DNA from: Nostoc sp. CHAB 5834
GTDB lineage: Bacteria > Cyanobacteriota > Cyanobacteriia > Cyanobacteriales > Nostocaceae
Reading direction: 5' to 3'
Assembly: GCA_020829485.1 (NCBI GenBank)
Contig: JAIVFU010000070.1
Span: 1 to 34,783, forward strand
DNA: 34,783 nucleotides
The translations under genes were made by a program, and so were the position numbers. The notes below the pieces were generated by a model. It was not told the origin of the DNA. It made no database searches and was given only the letters and a program-made list of their open reading frames with translations. Position 1 is the stretch's first letter; each line of letters starts with the position of its first letter. This document shows, piece after piece, positions 8,668 through 18,409 of the stretch.

Positions 8668-8886
8668 GGGACTTAGACAAAAAGTAGCCCGAAAAAAACA
8701 TCAAACGTATATACAGAGAGACTTTGACATCGTTTTGCCTAGTTTCTTGATATATCTGGGTTTCAAGCATTTTTAAGCCTTTGGTGTATTTGTCTTGCCC
8801 TGCATGGGTTTGAGGCTTGTTTCTGCCTCAAAAATGTTTAAGTCCCGATATGGGCTACATTTGGGCTTAATTTTTGTTTAAGTCCC
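8668..8886. repeat. Short inverted-repeat element, MITE-like
   Basis: The left end GGGACTTAGACAAAAAG... (8668-8690) matches the complement of the right end (8863-8886), apart from one substitution and a small indel near the inner edge. A third partial copy of the right end (GTTTAAGTCCCGATATGGGC, 8836-8855) lies just inside. The interior has no coding capacity. The flanks GTTAGT and GTTAAT could be an imperfect target duplication. It looks like a non-autonomous element or the collapsed ends of an IS. Confidence 0.45.
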
Positions 8887-9816
8887 GTTAATAGGCCTCC
8901 CATTGCTAAACTACAACCCCAACACCACCAATCTTGAGTTATTCCTAACATTGCACGCACCCTGTTACTCGTCTTATTTTGCCAGTTTTCTAAGTTGTAA
9001 TGCTGTACGATTGGCTCTTTAGCAATATGTTGAAAGCATCTGAGAAGTAATCGGGGTAGTCTATGCAAGAGTTATTTTCTAAGTTTGGTAGTCCCTGAAT
9101 TAAAATCAGAAGCCGACTCAAGGCAAGTTGGTTAAAATCTTGCAATTTTCATAGTTATTCAATTTTTTACTGATATAGGATTAGAGGCTTGAACTTAAAA
9201 TAGATTTTGAAAACTTGCTACCAATTAGGCTTGAGCGACAGTTTTCATAACTTTTTAGTTTTGTCCTGATTTAGAAGTAAGAGGTTAATTAAAGCGATAG
9301 TACAAATTAGGTTGAGCCGTGTGCGGATATTGCTGCGCTGTTGAAGCGGCGTTGTTGAAGCAAAACATCTATTTTATCAAACGAGGTTTGATTCATTTAG
9401 CACTCCAAAAGTTTGCTTTCCCTCTATATTTACTTCTGGCAACAGAGGGCGAATTTTATGCAAAAGAGGTTTTATTGTTACAAAAATTTACATTTAATTA
9501 ACCTAAAGTTTTGTAACAAAATCCAAATTTTGCATAAAAGCCCACCTAAAAAAGCTGATAGATAAATAGAAGTACTTCAATACTTGTCTAGTAGTTCGCT
9601 TTCGTGACTTGGCGGGGTAAAGGGTAAGGGGAAAGGGGGAAAAACAAGTGCCCAGTCCCAAAGGTACATGCTTGGCGAGTGCGCCATCAGGTCTAATTTT
9701 TTAGTGTTAACCCTGATTTCATGCATGACTAAGCTTTGAGCCAAAACTGACGGGGATCACTACTTTTAAAGGTCTGTCCATAAGCTTTTGCTGTAAAAAA
9801 TAGGTATTCATAATTT
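8887..9816. other. Intergenic region upstream of the first NB-ARC/WD40 gene
   Basis: No gene can be supported here. A minus-strand open stretch (8838-9068, with ENWQNKTSNRVRAMLGITQD) may be a transposase relic but is not identified. A purine-rich tract occurs near 9617-9650. The promoter of the downstream gene should lie in the last part, but no clear -35/-10 pair was seen. Confidence 0.5.
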
Positions 9817-12800
9817 ATGAATCGGCACAAGCCAAAACGGAATCGTGGCGTTATACTTACTCCTGAAGGCTGGCAAAAACTTCAGCAGGCAAAACTTGAA
9901 GGGGAACTTCGAGAAAAATTTGGCTCCAAGTACACTCTAGAAGAAATAAGTGAACGGGCTGGATTAACTTCAAATACAGTCGCAAAGATACTTACTAACC
10001 AAGAAGGGGTTGACAAACGAACGCTAGTTTATTTATTCATGGCGTTTAACTTAGAGCTAAATCCCCAAGACTATTTTAAGTTAAATCCCGATTTGGCGGG
10101 ACTTTCAGCCTTGGGGTCTCGAAAGCGCGTTGATTGGGGAGAGATGGTGGATGTATCTGTTTTCTATGGACGTACAGATGAACTGACTCTACTAGAGCAA
10201 TGGCTGATCCAGGAACGTTGTCGAGTAGTGGCGCTGTTGGGAATGGGAGGAATTGGTAAAACCTCTCTGGCTGCCAAATTAGCGCAAAAGGTTCAAGGAT
10301 GTTTTGAGTATGTTATCTGGCGATCGCTCTACAATGCTCCTCCACTTTTTGACCTGCTGGCAAATTTAATTCAATTTTTCTCTAACGAGCAGGTTTTAGA
10401 AACTGACTTACCAAAAAGTGTAGATGGCAGAATATCACAACTAATTGAATATTTGCAACAACAGCGCTGTCTGATCGTATTAGATAATGTAGAGACTATT
10501 TTGCAACCAGGCGCTTATGCTGGATGCTATCGAGAAGGCTATGAAGATTATGGCTTACTGATCAAACGATTGGGACAAGTTATGCATCAAAGTTCCTTAG
10601 TGCTGACTTCACGCGAAAAACCCAAAGACATGGCATCACAGGAAGGACAAGCACTACCTGTTCGTTCATTACAAGTGAAAGGTCTGAATGAGGAAGAAGT
10701 AAAAAAAATTTTTCACCTGAAAGGTTTGCTTGGAACAGAGTCCCAAAATAAAACACTGGTTGAGTTTTATTCTGGTAATCCATTGGCTTTAAAGATAGTT
10801 GCAACGACTATTCAAGATGTTTTCAATGGTGATATTTCTGAGTTTTTGAACCAAAAAACATCTGTTTTTGGTGATATTTGTGCTGTTTTAGAGCAACAGT
10901 TTGAGCGTTTATCTAATTTAGAACGTGTGGTTATGTATTGGCTGGCAATTAATCGTGAGTCAATTTCACTCTGCAATTTGCAAGAAGATTTAACTTCATT
11001 AGTAATACCACACAAGTTACTAGAAGCTCTAGAATCTTTGATCAGGCGAAGCCTCATCGACAAATTTCAGTCAACACTAAGTGAAAAAAGTGGTTTACTC
11101 TTCACATTACACTCTGTAGTAATGGAGTATGTCACTAGCAAATTAATTCAGCAAACTTATCAAGAGATTGCAACTCAAGAAATTGTGCTTCTTAAATATT
11201 ATGCTTTGAGTAAAGCTCAGTCCAAAGACTACACTAGAGAAACTCAAATACGCTTAATTATTAAGCCAGTTATTGATGAACTTTTTACTATTTTTAAAAT
11301 CCCAAGAAGGCTAGAAAATCATTTAAATGAAATTTTAGTCAAGCTGCAAAGAGAATCTTCAGTGGAACCTGGATATACAAGCGGAAATATTCTCAACTTG
11401 CTTCGTCAGTTAAAGACAGATTTAAGAGGATATGATTTTTCTAACCTAAGCGTTTGGCAAGTAGATATGCGGGGTGTAAGTTTACCTCAAGTCAACTTCC
11501 AAAATGCTAATTTATCTAAATCGGTTTTTACTGAAAATTTTAGCAAAATTTCTGCGGTAGCATTCAGCCCCAATGGAAAAATTTTAGCGGCGAGTGACGA
11601 AAATGGCAAAATTTGCTTGTGGCGAGACTTTGGTGAGGGCGAACAACTTTCGACCTGTCTAGGACATATTGATTGGGTTCGAGCGATCGCCTTCAGTCCG
11701 AATGGTAGCACTCTTTGCAGTGCAGGTACTGACCAGAATGTGAAATTGTGGGATGTCAATACAGGTAAATGCCTGAAAACTTTAACAGAACATCCTGAGC
11801 AGGTACGATCTGTTGCCTTCAGTCCTCAAGGTGAAATTATAGCTTTTGGCAGCGATGATCGGGCAGTGCGTTTGTGGAATATTTCGGAGAACAAGTGTTA
11901 CAAAATGTTACAGGAACATACTGATTCAGTATTATCTGTAGTTTTTAGTCCTAAAGATAAAATTCTCGCCAGTGCTAGTAGTGATAAAACCGTAAAGCTA
12001 TGGAATTTCCGCACAGGAGAATGCCTCAAAACTTTGCAGGGACACACTAGTTCGGTTTCCTCAATTGCTTTCAATCCTGAAGGTAAGACCTTGGTTAGTG
12101 GTGGTGATGACCAAACTGTGAAACTCTGGAATATTTTAGATGGGAAGTGCCTGAGAACTTTCCAGGGACATAGTGACAGGATTAGGTCAGTCGCCTTTGC
12201 TCCTAGTGGTAATATTCTGGCTAGTGGCAGTGATGACCAAACTGTGAAGCTATGGAATTTCCGCACAGGAGAATGCGTTAAAACATTGCAGGGTCACACA
12301 AGTTTGGTCTGTTCTGTTGTTTTTAGTCCAGATGGTCAAACTTTGGTCAGTGGTAGTGATGACCAAACTGTGAGGTTTTGGGATGTTAGCACTGGTCAAG
12401 CCTTAAGAAACTTGCAGGGCTACAATAATGGGGTGTGGTCTGTTGCCTTTGCTCCTGGTGGCCAGACCATAATTAGCAGCAATAATGACCAAACCGTACA
12501 GCTCTGGGATGTCGCGGATGGGAAGTGCCACAAAACTTTACGAGGACACCCTAATCGAGTCAGAACCGTTGCCTTTAGTCCTCAAGGTAATATATTGGCA
12601 AGTGGCAGTTACGATCAACTTGTGAGGCTGTGGGATACCAGCACCTGCCAATGTTCCAACATCTTACGGGGACATACTGGCTGGGTAAAGTCAGTTGCTT
12701 TTGCTCCTGGAGGTAAAATTCTCGCCAGTGGCAGTGATGACAAAACTGTAAGGCTGTGGGATGTCAACACTGGTAAAGTTTTGAATATTTTGGAACATAG

Positions 12801-13395
12801 TCATGGGGTATGGTCGGTTGCTTTCAGTCCTGAAGGTAAAATTCTCGCCAGTGGCAGTGATGACAAAACTGTAAGGCTGTGGGATGTTAGCACAGGTGAA
12901 TGTCTCAAAATTTTGTCAGGACATACAAGTTGGGTATTGTCCGTTGCTTTCAATCCTAAAGGTAAAATTCTCGCTAGTAGCAGTAAAGATCAAACAGTGA
13001 AACTTTGGGATGTTAACACAGGTGAATGTCTCAAAATTTTGTTAGGACACACAAGCTGGGTATTGTCGGTTGCTTTTAGTCCGGAAGGTAAACTTTTGGC
13101 TAGCGGTAGCGTAGATCAAACGCTAAGGTTGTGGGATGTTCAATCCGGTCAATGTATCAAAACTTTGCATGGTCATACTCACTGGATAAGGTCAGTTGCC
13201 TTTAGTCCAGATAGTCAAACCCTGATAAGTGGCAGCGAAGATGAAACTGTTAAATTATGGGATATTTTGACGGGTGAATGCCTAAAAACTTTAAGAAACG
13301 AAAAGCCTTATGAGGAAATGAACATTACTGGCGTTACAGGTTTAACCCAAACAACTATTACTTCTTTGAAAATTTTGGGAGCAATCGAGAATTGA
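9817..13395 (+). CDS. STAND ATPase: HTH-like + NB-ARC + 14 WD40 repeats (paralogue 1)
   Basis: A 1192-residue signal-transduction ATPase. Residues 1-85 hold an HTH-like domain (YTLEEISERAGLTSNTVAKI). The NB-ARC module follows: P-loop GMGGIGKTS (about 142-150), Walker B CLIVLDN (about 218-224) and a GLPL-like GNPLALKI (about 319). A winged-helix/helical region and a short pentapeptide-like link (DFSNLSVWQVDMRGVSLPQV) lead to 14 WD40 repeats, from about residue 575 to 1160, enough for two seven-bladed propellers. The tail ends in a conserved NITGVTGLT...LKILGAIEN. Such proteins are thought to be held inactive by the propellers and to oligomerise on ligand binding. No catalytic effector is fused, so the HTH or a separate protein would deliver the output. 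The start follows TAATTT with no strong ribosome-binding site. Confidence 0.9.
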   Translation: MNRHKPKRNRGVILTPEGWQKLQQAKLEGELREKFGSKYTLEEISERAGLTSNTVAKILTNQEGVDKRTLVYLFMAFNLELNPQDYFKLNPDLAGLSALGSRKRVDWGEMVDVSVFYGRTDELTLLEQWLIQERCRVVALLGMGGIGKTSLAAKLAQKVQGCFEYVIWRSLYNAPPLFDLLANLIQFFSNEQVLETDLPKSVDGRISQLIEYLQQQRCLIVLDNVETILQPGAYAGCYREGYEDYGLLIKRLGQVMHQSSLVLTSREKPKDMASQEGQALPVRSLQVKGLNEEEVKKIFHLKGLLGTESQNKTLVEFYSGNPLALKIVATTIQDVFNGDISEFLNQKTSVFGDICAVLEQQFERLSNLERVVMYWLAINRESISLCNLQEDLTSLVIPHKLLEALESLIRRSLIDKFQSTLSEKSGLLFTLHSVVMEYVTSKLIQQTYQEIATQEIVLLKYYALSKAQSKDYTRETQIRLIIKPVIDELFTIFKIPRRLENHLNEILVKLQRESSVEPGYTSGNILNLLRQLKTDLRGYDFSNLSVWQVDMRGVSLPQVNFQNANLSKSVFTENFSKISAVAFSPNGKILAASDENGKICLWRDFGEGEQLSTCLGHIDWVRAIAFSPNGSTLCSAGTDQNVKLWDVNTGKCLKTLTEHPEQVRSVAFSPQGEIIAFGSDDRAVRLWNISENKCYKMLQEHTDSVLSVVFSPKDKILASASSDKTVKLWNFRTGECLKTLQGHTSSVSSIAFNPEGKTLVSGGDDQTVKLWNILDGKCLRTFQGHSDRIRSVAFAPSGNILASGSDDQTVKLWNFRTGECVKTLQGHTSLVCSVVFSPDGQTLVSGSDDQTVRFWDVSTGQALRNLQGYNNGVWSVAFAPGGQTIISSNNDQTVQLWDVADGKCHKTLRGHPNRVRTVAFSPQGNILASGSYDQLVRLWDTSTCQCSNILRGHTGWVKSVAFAPGGKILASGSDDKTVRLWDVNTGKVLNILEHSHGVWSVAFSPEGKILASGSDDKTVRLWDVSTGECLKILSGHTSWVLSVAFNPKGKILASSSKDQTVKLWDVNTGECLKILLGHTSWVLSVAFSPEGKLLASGSVDQTLRLWDVQSGQCIKTLHGHTHWIRSVAFSPDSQTLISGSEDETVKLWDILTGECLKTLRNEKPYEEMNITGVTGLTQTTITSLKILGAIEN

Positions 13396-13630
13396 TTTTC
13401 TCCCTGGCTTGACTCCCTTTCACTTTGTGTTGAGCCTGGGGTTAAAAGACGGCTTTAAATTTATTCGTTGCATATAGGAAATTACAGAGGTTAAAAACCT
13501 ATAAGCTATTGCGTATTTAACTTGCTTCCATAAATTGAAGATTTCTATCCCATTTTAGAGATTTGGGGACTTCGTTCTGGAAAATTAGATACACAACAGC
13601 TTATCTTCTATGTATGGGTTTCCAAAATTG

Positions 13631-13798
13631 CTAAAGACTTTGGCTACTGTCTAAGTATTTTTTAAGCGTGCGTACCATCTCTCGAATTACATCGCTCTTT
13701 GTCCGCTGCATTTTCTCACAATATTCCTCCAAAATCATTTTCTCCTCCAGCGAAAATTGAATTGTTAAATTAGCAGCATTTTTTCTACCCATTGTCAT
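13631..13798 (-). CDS. Small ribbon-helix-helix (CopG-like) protein
   Basis: A 55-residue protein with the RHH layout: a short beta strand (NLTIQFSLEE), a helix (KMILEEYCEKMQ), a turn (RTKSD) and a second helix (VIREMVRTLKKYL). A second ATG at 13792 is equally possible; an in-frame TAA just upstream limits the start. RHH proteins bind DNA as dimers, often as antitoxins, plasmid copy-control proteins or local repressors. No toxin gene is adjacent. It lies antisense between two NB-ARC/WD40 paralogues, so it may regulate one of them, or be a solitary remnant. Confidence 0.6.
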   Translation of the reverse strand: MTMGRKNAANLTIQFSLEEKMILEEYCEKMQRTKSDVIREMVRTLKKYLDSSQSL

Positions 13799-14208
13799 TG
13801 ACTTTTAATGACTTTTCAATTACTATTATATAGTAAACTACTAAGTAACCAAAAGAAAACAAAAGTTATAAACAGCAAAGTTAATTTCCTTCCATTAGAG
13901 TAAATACCTGGTAACTCAATTCAGTAGATGTTTATCAATATAATCATGGATACTGGGTATAAATTTACAAATAAACTCTTAGTTTGCTAATAATACACTT
14001 GTCGCTTAATAACGTCTAAAGTTCCTCAGTATTTTGTACTATTTCCGTTTTAACCATCTAAAATTATATTTTGAAATGGCTGCTCTGACAGGGTTTTATC
14101 GATTATTTAGCTTGTTTTGCAAAAACTCTGATTTACTGAAAATTCCCTTCCGTAAACGCCAGCGGTAGAAGTCTATTACTTTAAATACAATTCTCCCTAA
14201 GAATTTAT
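13799..14208. other. Intergenic, former upstream region of the second NB-ARC/WD40 gene
   Basis: AT-rich, with no gene supported. Before the ISL3 insertion this sequence ran directly into the start codon of the gene now at 14840 (...CCCTAAGAATTT-ATGAAACC), so the original promoter is probably here, now displaced by 625 bp. The divergent promoter of the RHH gene should also be near its right-to-left start at 13798. Confidence 0.5.
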
Positions 14209-14833
14209 GGTTCTTGCGTTACTTTTATGGCATAAATTAAAATTGACTCAATTTCAATAATCACAATTTAGTGAATTTTGTATCTGAAATGTAGATAACG
14301 CAATAGGTTACAAAATTTAAAATATTATCAAATATAGTATATATTACAATTTATATTGTAATCTACTAAAATTTTAGGTGATCGCTATGAAATTTTCTGT
14401 AGAGGAAATCCTGAATCTTCCCGATATGAAAGTGTTGGATTGTCAAGAGATTGAAGGCATAGGAATAGTTATAACGATAGAGAAATCTGTCAACTATTGT
14501 AGTTGCCCGACCTGTGGAAAAATTACTCAAAGTATAAGATATATTTGAATAAACTAAATTTTGGGGAGATAGCGTAATTAGCTTATTAGATTGGATGCAT
14601 AGTGCGCTTTCATATTTTCCGAAAAGTATAGGTACAATGGTTAGATGGTTTGGAGAAATAGTAGGTTAAATTGAATTGAAAAACTACAAGTGGTGTTGTA
14701 GAAGGAATTAATAATAAGCTGAAGTTAATTAAAAGACTTGGATATGGCTTTCGTAACTTTAGTAATTTTAGACTACGCAGCTTATTAAACTGGCACTTTA
14801 GTATTAATTATCCATAAAAGTAACGCAAGAACC
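14209..14833. mobile_element. ISL3-family deletion derivative with perfect terminal repeats
   Basis: The ends are a perfect 22-bp inverted repeat: 14209-14230 (GGTTCTTGCGTTACTTTTAT...) and its complement at 14812-14833. The flanks GAATTTAT (14201-14208) and GAAATTAT (14834-14841) form an 8-bp target duplication with one mismatch, the length usual for ISL3. The interior keeps only the two ends of the transposase gene. With intact ends it could still be moved by a full-length relative in trans. Confidence 0.85.
14387..14817 (+). pseudogene. ISL3 transposase, internally deleted
   Basis: From ATG 14387 (preceded by TTAGGTG) 53 codons encode the ISL3 N-terminus with the zinc-finger start (NYCSCPTCGKITQS), ending at TGA 14546-14548. 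Further on, separate frames encode WFGEIVG and then the C-terminus with the third catalytic residue (TTSGVVEGINNKLKLIKRLG ... FRNFSNFRLRSLLNWHF), ending at TAA 14815-14817. The middle of the gene, with both catalytic Asp residues, is deleted, so the product cannot be active. Confidence 0.8.
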
Positions 14834-14839
14834 GAAATT

Positions 14840-17800
14840 ATGAAACCGGAGAAATCCAAACGCAATCGTGGGCTTATACTGACTCGTGAAGGCTGGCAAA
14901 AGCTTCAGAACGCCAAACTTGAGTGGGAATTTAGGGAAAACAATGGCTCAAAATCTACCTTAGAAGAATTAAGCGAACAAGCTGGGATCACTCCTGTCAC
15001 TTTCAGAAAGGTAGTAACTCGCGAAACGGGGGTTGACAAACGGACGCTTGTGCGTTTGTTTATGATGTTTAATTTAGAACTTGATAAAAGCGATTATACA
15101 AGCCCAGACTCTGATTTAAAAGGGCAGGAAGACTTGAAGAACCCCAAGCGCGTTGATTGGGGAGAAATGGTGGATGTATCTATTTTCTATGGACGCAGAG
15201 ATGAACTGACTCTACTAGAGCAATGGCTGATCCAGGAACGCTGTCGTGTAGTGGCGCTGTTGGGAATGGGAGGAATTGGCAAAACCTCTCTGGCTGCCAA
15301 GTTATCACAAAAGGTTCAAGGATGGTTTGAGTACGTTATCTGGCGATCGCTCTACAATGCTCCCTCACTTTTTGACCTGCTGGCAAATTTAATTCAATTT
15401 TTCTCTAACGAGCAGATATTAGAAACTGACTTACCAAAAAGTGTAGATGGCAGAATATCACAACTAATTGAATATTTGCAACAACAGCGCTGTCTCATCA
15501 TATTAGATAATGTAGAGACTATTCTGCAAACAGGCGCTTATGCTGGATGCTATCGAGAAGGCTATGAAGATTATGGCTTACTGATAAAACGGTTAGGACA
15601 AGTTATGCATCAAAGCTCTTTGGTGCTGACTTCTCGTGAAAAACCCAAAGATATAGCCTCACTTGGAGGAGAAACACTGGCTGTTCGCTCATTACAACTC
15701 AGTGGTTTAGAGGTAGTAGCAGGGCAAAAAATCTTTGAAGCCAAAGGTTTTTCTGTCTCAGAGTCAGAATTACCAGCACTAGTCGAGCGTTATGCAGGTA
15801 ATGCCCTAGCTTTGAAGATAGTAGCGACAACCATCCAAGATGTTTTTAATGGTAATGTTGCTGAATTTCTGCAACATTACACTGCTGTTTTTGGCAGCAT
15901 TCGCGATCTGCTAGACCAGCAGTTTTCGCGCTTGGCAAATTTAGAAAAGGATATTATGCACTGCCTAGCAATCAATCGTGAGCCAGTTTCACTATCTGAA
16001 ATACGAGAGGATATTGTATCACCGATTCCACCACAAAACTTACTGGAGGCTCTGGAGTCTCTGGTAAGGCGCTCTTTGGTTGAGAAAAGCACAGCACTTT
16101 TCACGCTGCAACCTGTAGTCATGGAGTACATGACTCAGCGATTGATAGAGATAATTTGTAAGGAGATTGAAACTCAGAATCTTGATTTGTTTAGGTGTCA
16201 TGCTTTGATGAAGGCAGCAGCAAAAGACTACGTAAGGGAGATTCAAATTCGCCTCATCCTTCAACCGATTATAGATGGGTTGCTCACTGTCTTGAGAAGC
16301 AAAAAAAACCTGGAGAATCAATTAAGCCAAATTATAGCAAGATCACGAGAGACATCACCGCTAGAACAAAGTTACACAGTTGGGAATATTCTCAATTTGC
16401 TTTGTCATTTAGAGAGCGATCTCACTGGCTATGATTTTTCTGATCTGAGTGTTTGGCAAGCAGACTTGCGATGTTTGAAATTGCATGATGTAAATTTCCA
16501 AAACACCAATTTTGATAAGTCTGTTTTTGCTGAAACCTTTGGTGGTGTTTTGTCAGTAGCCTTTAGCCCTGATGGCCAACTTTTGGCTTGGGGTGATACT
16601 AATGGTGAGATTCACTTACGGCAGGTTACGGATGGCAGACAGGTTTTTGTCTGTAAGGGGCATACTAGCTGGGTTATATCACTTGCTTTTAGTCCAGATG
16701 GTAAAATTTTTGCTAGCGGTGGTGGTGATTACACGGTGAAACTATGGGATGTTGATACGGGTCAATGCTTGCAAACATTGCAAGGACACGAGAACGAGGT
16801 TTGGTCAGTCGCTTTTAGTTTAGATAGTAGCACCCTAGCGAGTGGCAGTGATGACCAGACTATTAAGTTATGGAGTGTTTCCACTGGTGAATGTCTCAAA
16901 ACGTTTTTAGGGCATACTAGTTGGGTACACTCGGTTGCTTTTAGTCCGAATGGACTGATGTTAGTCAGTGGTAGTGATGACCAGACTATCAAGTTATGGA
17001 GTATTGACACTGGTAAATGCCTTAAAACTTGCAAAGGACACTGTGATGGAATAAGGTCAGTTGCTGTCAGTCCAGATGGACAGATGCTGGCGAGTAGCAG
17101 TGAAGACCAGGCAGTGAAGTTGTGGGATATCGGTACTGGGGAATGCCTCAAAACTTTGCAGGGACATTCCAATGAAATATATTCGGTTGTCTTTAGTCCA
17201 CAGAGTGATCTTTTGGCAAGTGGTAGTCATGACCAGACAGTGAGACTATGGAACATTAGCACTGGTGAGTGCATTAAAACATTCCAGGGACATTCCAGTT
17301 GGGTATATTCAGTTGCCTTTAGTCCGCAGGGTGATCTCGTAGCTAGTGGTAGTTACGATCAAACTGTTAAGTTATGGAGTGTTCACACTGGTCAATGCCT
17401 CAAAACATTTCAAGGATATACTGATCAAGTATTATCAGTCGCCTTTAGTCCCGATGGGAAAACCCTGGCAAGTGGCAGTCACGATTTTTCGGTGAGGCTG
17501 TGGAATGTCAGTAAAGGCCAAGCCTTAAGAACTTTCCAAGGGCATTGTGCAGCAGTCTGGTCAGTTGCCTTTAATCCTGACGGTCAAACACTGGCTAGTG
17601 GTAGTGAAGATAAAACGGTGATGTTATGGAATGTTAGTACAGGTCAAGCCTTGAGAACTTTCCAAGGACATTGTGCTCTAATCTGGTCAGTTGCTTTTTG
17701 TCCTGAGGGTGAAACACTGGCAAGCAGCAGTGAAGATCAAACGGTGAGGTTGTGGGATGTGAGGACAGGTCAAACCTTGAGAATTCTCCAGGGACATCGT

Positions 17801-18391
17801 GCAGCTGTTTGGTCAGTTGCTTTTAGTCCACAGGGCAATCTCTTGGCTAGTGGCAGCCATGACCAGACGGTGAAGTTATGGGATGTTAGTACTGGTAAGT
17901 GCAAAACAACTTTGGAAGGGCATACGGCTTGGGTTTGGTCAATTGCCTTCAGTCCAGATGGTAAACTACTGGCAAGTAATAGTCCCGATGGAACACTAAG
18001 ATTGTGGAGTGTTTATAATAATGAATGTCTTAAAGTTTTGCAGGTAAATACAGGTTGGTTACAGTTAGCTGCTTTTAGTCCAGATAGCCGGATACTAGCC
18101 TGTTGTAACCAAGATTTCACAGTTCAGTTATGGGATGTTAGTACGGGTCAATGCCTCAGAACCTTGCAAGGACATACAGGCAGGATTTGGTCAATCGCCT
18201 TTAATCCTGATAATCGAACTCTGGCTAGCAGTGGTGAAGATGAGACAATTAGGCTGTGGGATGTAACAACAGGTAATTGCTCAAAAATACTCAAAGCAGA
18301 AAAACCTTATCAGCGAATGAACATTAAAGGAGTTACAGGTTTAACTACAGCGACTTTTGCTACATTGAAAGCGCTGGGAGCAGTTAATTGA
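14840..18391 (+). CDS. STAND ATPase: HTH-like + NB-ARC + 14 WD40 repeats (paralogue 2)
   Basis: An 1183-residue paralogue of the protein at 9817-13395 with the same order of domains. These are the HTH-like N-terminus (STLEELSEQAGITPVTFRKV), NB-ARC with GMGGIGKTS (about 142-150), CLIILDN and GNALALKI, a pentapeptide-like link, 14 WD40 repeats and the tail NIKGVTGLTTATFATLKALG. The DNA for the NB-ARC front half is almost identical to paralogue 1 (about 10115-10620 against 15139-15655), while the HTH and WD40 parts differ widely. The propellers, which probably sense the ligand, are therefore distinct. The start codon overlaps the target duplication of the ISL3 derivative, and the bases before it (CAAGAACCGAAATT) offer no good ribosome-binding site, so expression may be weakened or rewired. 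Confidence 0.9.
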   Translation: MKPEKSKRNRGLILTREGWQKLQNAKLEWEFRENNGSKSTLEELSEQAGITPVTFRKVVTRETGVDKRTLVRLFMMFNLELDKSDYTSPDSDLKGQEDLKNPKRVDWGEMVDVSIFYGRRDELTLLEQWLIQERCRVVALLGMGGIGKTSLAAKLSQKVQGWFEYVIWRSLYNAPSLFDLLANLIQFFSNEQILETDLPKSVDGRISQLIEYLQQQRCLIILDNVETILQTGAYAGCYREGYEDYGLLIKRLGQVMHQSSLVLTSREKPKDIASLGGETLAVRSLQLSGLEVVAGQKIFEAKGFSVSESELPALVERYAGNALALKIVATTIQDVFNGNVAEFLQHYTAVFGSIRDLLDQQFSRLANLEKDIMHCLAINREPVSLSEIREDIVSPIPPQNLLEALESLVRRSLVEKSTALFTLQPVVMEYMTQRLIEIICKEIETQNLDLFRCHALMKAAAKDYVREIQIRLILQPIIDGLLTVLRSKKNLENQLSQIIARSRETSPLEQSYTVGNILNLLCHLESDLTGYDFSDLSVWQADLRCLKLHDVNFQNTNFDKSVFAETFGGVLSVAFSPDGQLLAWGDTNGEIHLRQVTDGRQVFVCKGHTSWVISLAFSPDGKIFASGGGDYTVKLWDVDTGQCLQTLQGHENEVWSVAFSLDSSTLASGSDDQTIKLWSVSTGECLKTFLGHTSWVHSVAFSPNGLMLVSGSDDQTIKLWSIDTGKCLKTCKGHCDGIRSVAVSPDGQMLASSSEDQAVKLWDIGTGECLKTLQGHSNEIYSVVFSPQSDLLASGSHDQTVRLWNISTGECIKTFQGHSSWVYSVAFSPQGDLVASGSYDQTVKLWSVHTGQCLKTFQGYTDQVLSVAFSPDGKTLASGSHDFSVRLWNVSKGQALRTFQGHCAAVWSVAFNPDGQTLASGSEDKTVMLWNVSTGQALRTFQGHCALIWSVAFCPEGETLASSSEDQTVRLWDVRTGQTLRILQGHRAAVWSVAFSPQGNLLASGSHDQTVKLWDVSTGKCKTTLEGHTAWVWSIAFSPDGKLLASNSPDGTLRLWSVYNNECLKVLQVNTGWLQLAAFSPDSRILACCNQDFTVQLWDVSTGQCLRTLQGHTGRIWSIAFNPDNRTLASSGEDETIRLWDVTTGNCSKILKAEKPYQRMNIKGVTGLTTATFATLKALGAVN

Positions 18392-18409
18392 AAAAACTTG
18401 ATGATCGCG

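Noticed and set aside
8838..9501. ORFs on both strands upstream of the first STAND gene
   Set aside because: No motif, no ribosome-binding site and unnatural composition; at most IS relics.
11487..12266. Long minus-strand open frames inside the WD40 region of the first STAND gene
   Set aside because: They are antisense shadows of the repeated WD40 codons and have no start signals or known motifs. The same is seen at 16762-17172.
13404..13440. Hairpin after the first STAND gene as a terminator
   Set aside because: The stem has a central mismatch and no T run follows.
9817..18391. Tandem WD40 DNA repeats considered as a CRISPR or satellite array
   Set aside because: The 126-bp periodicity comes from 42-residue WD40 units in an open coding frame.
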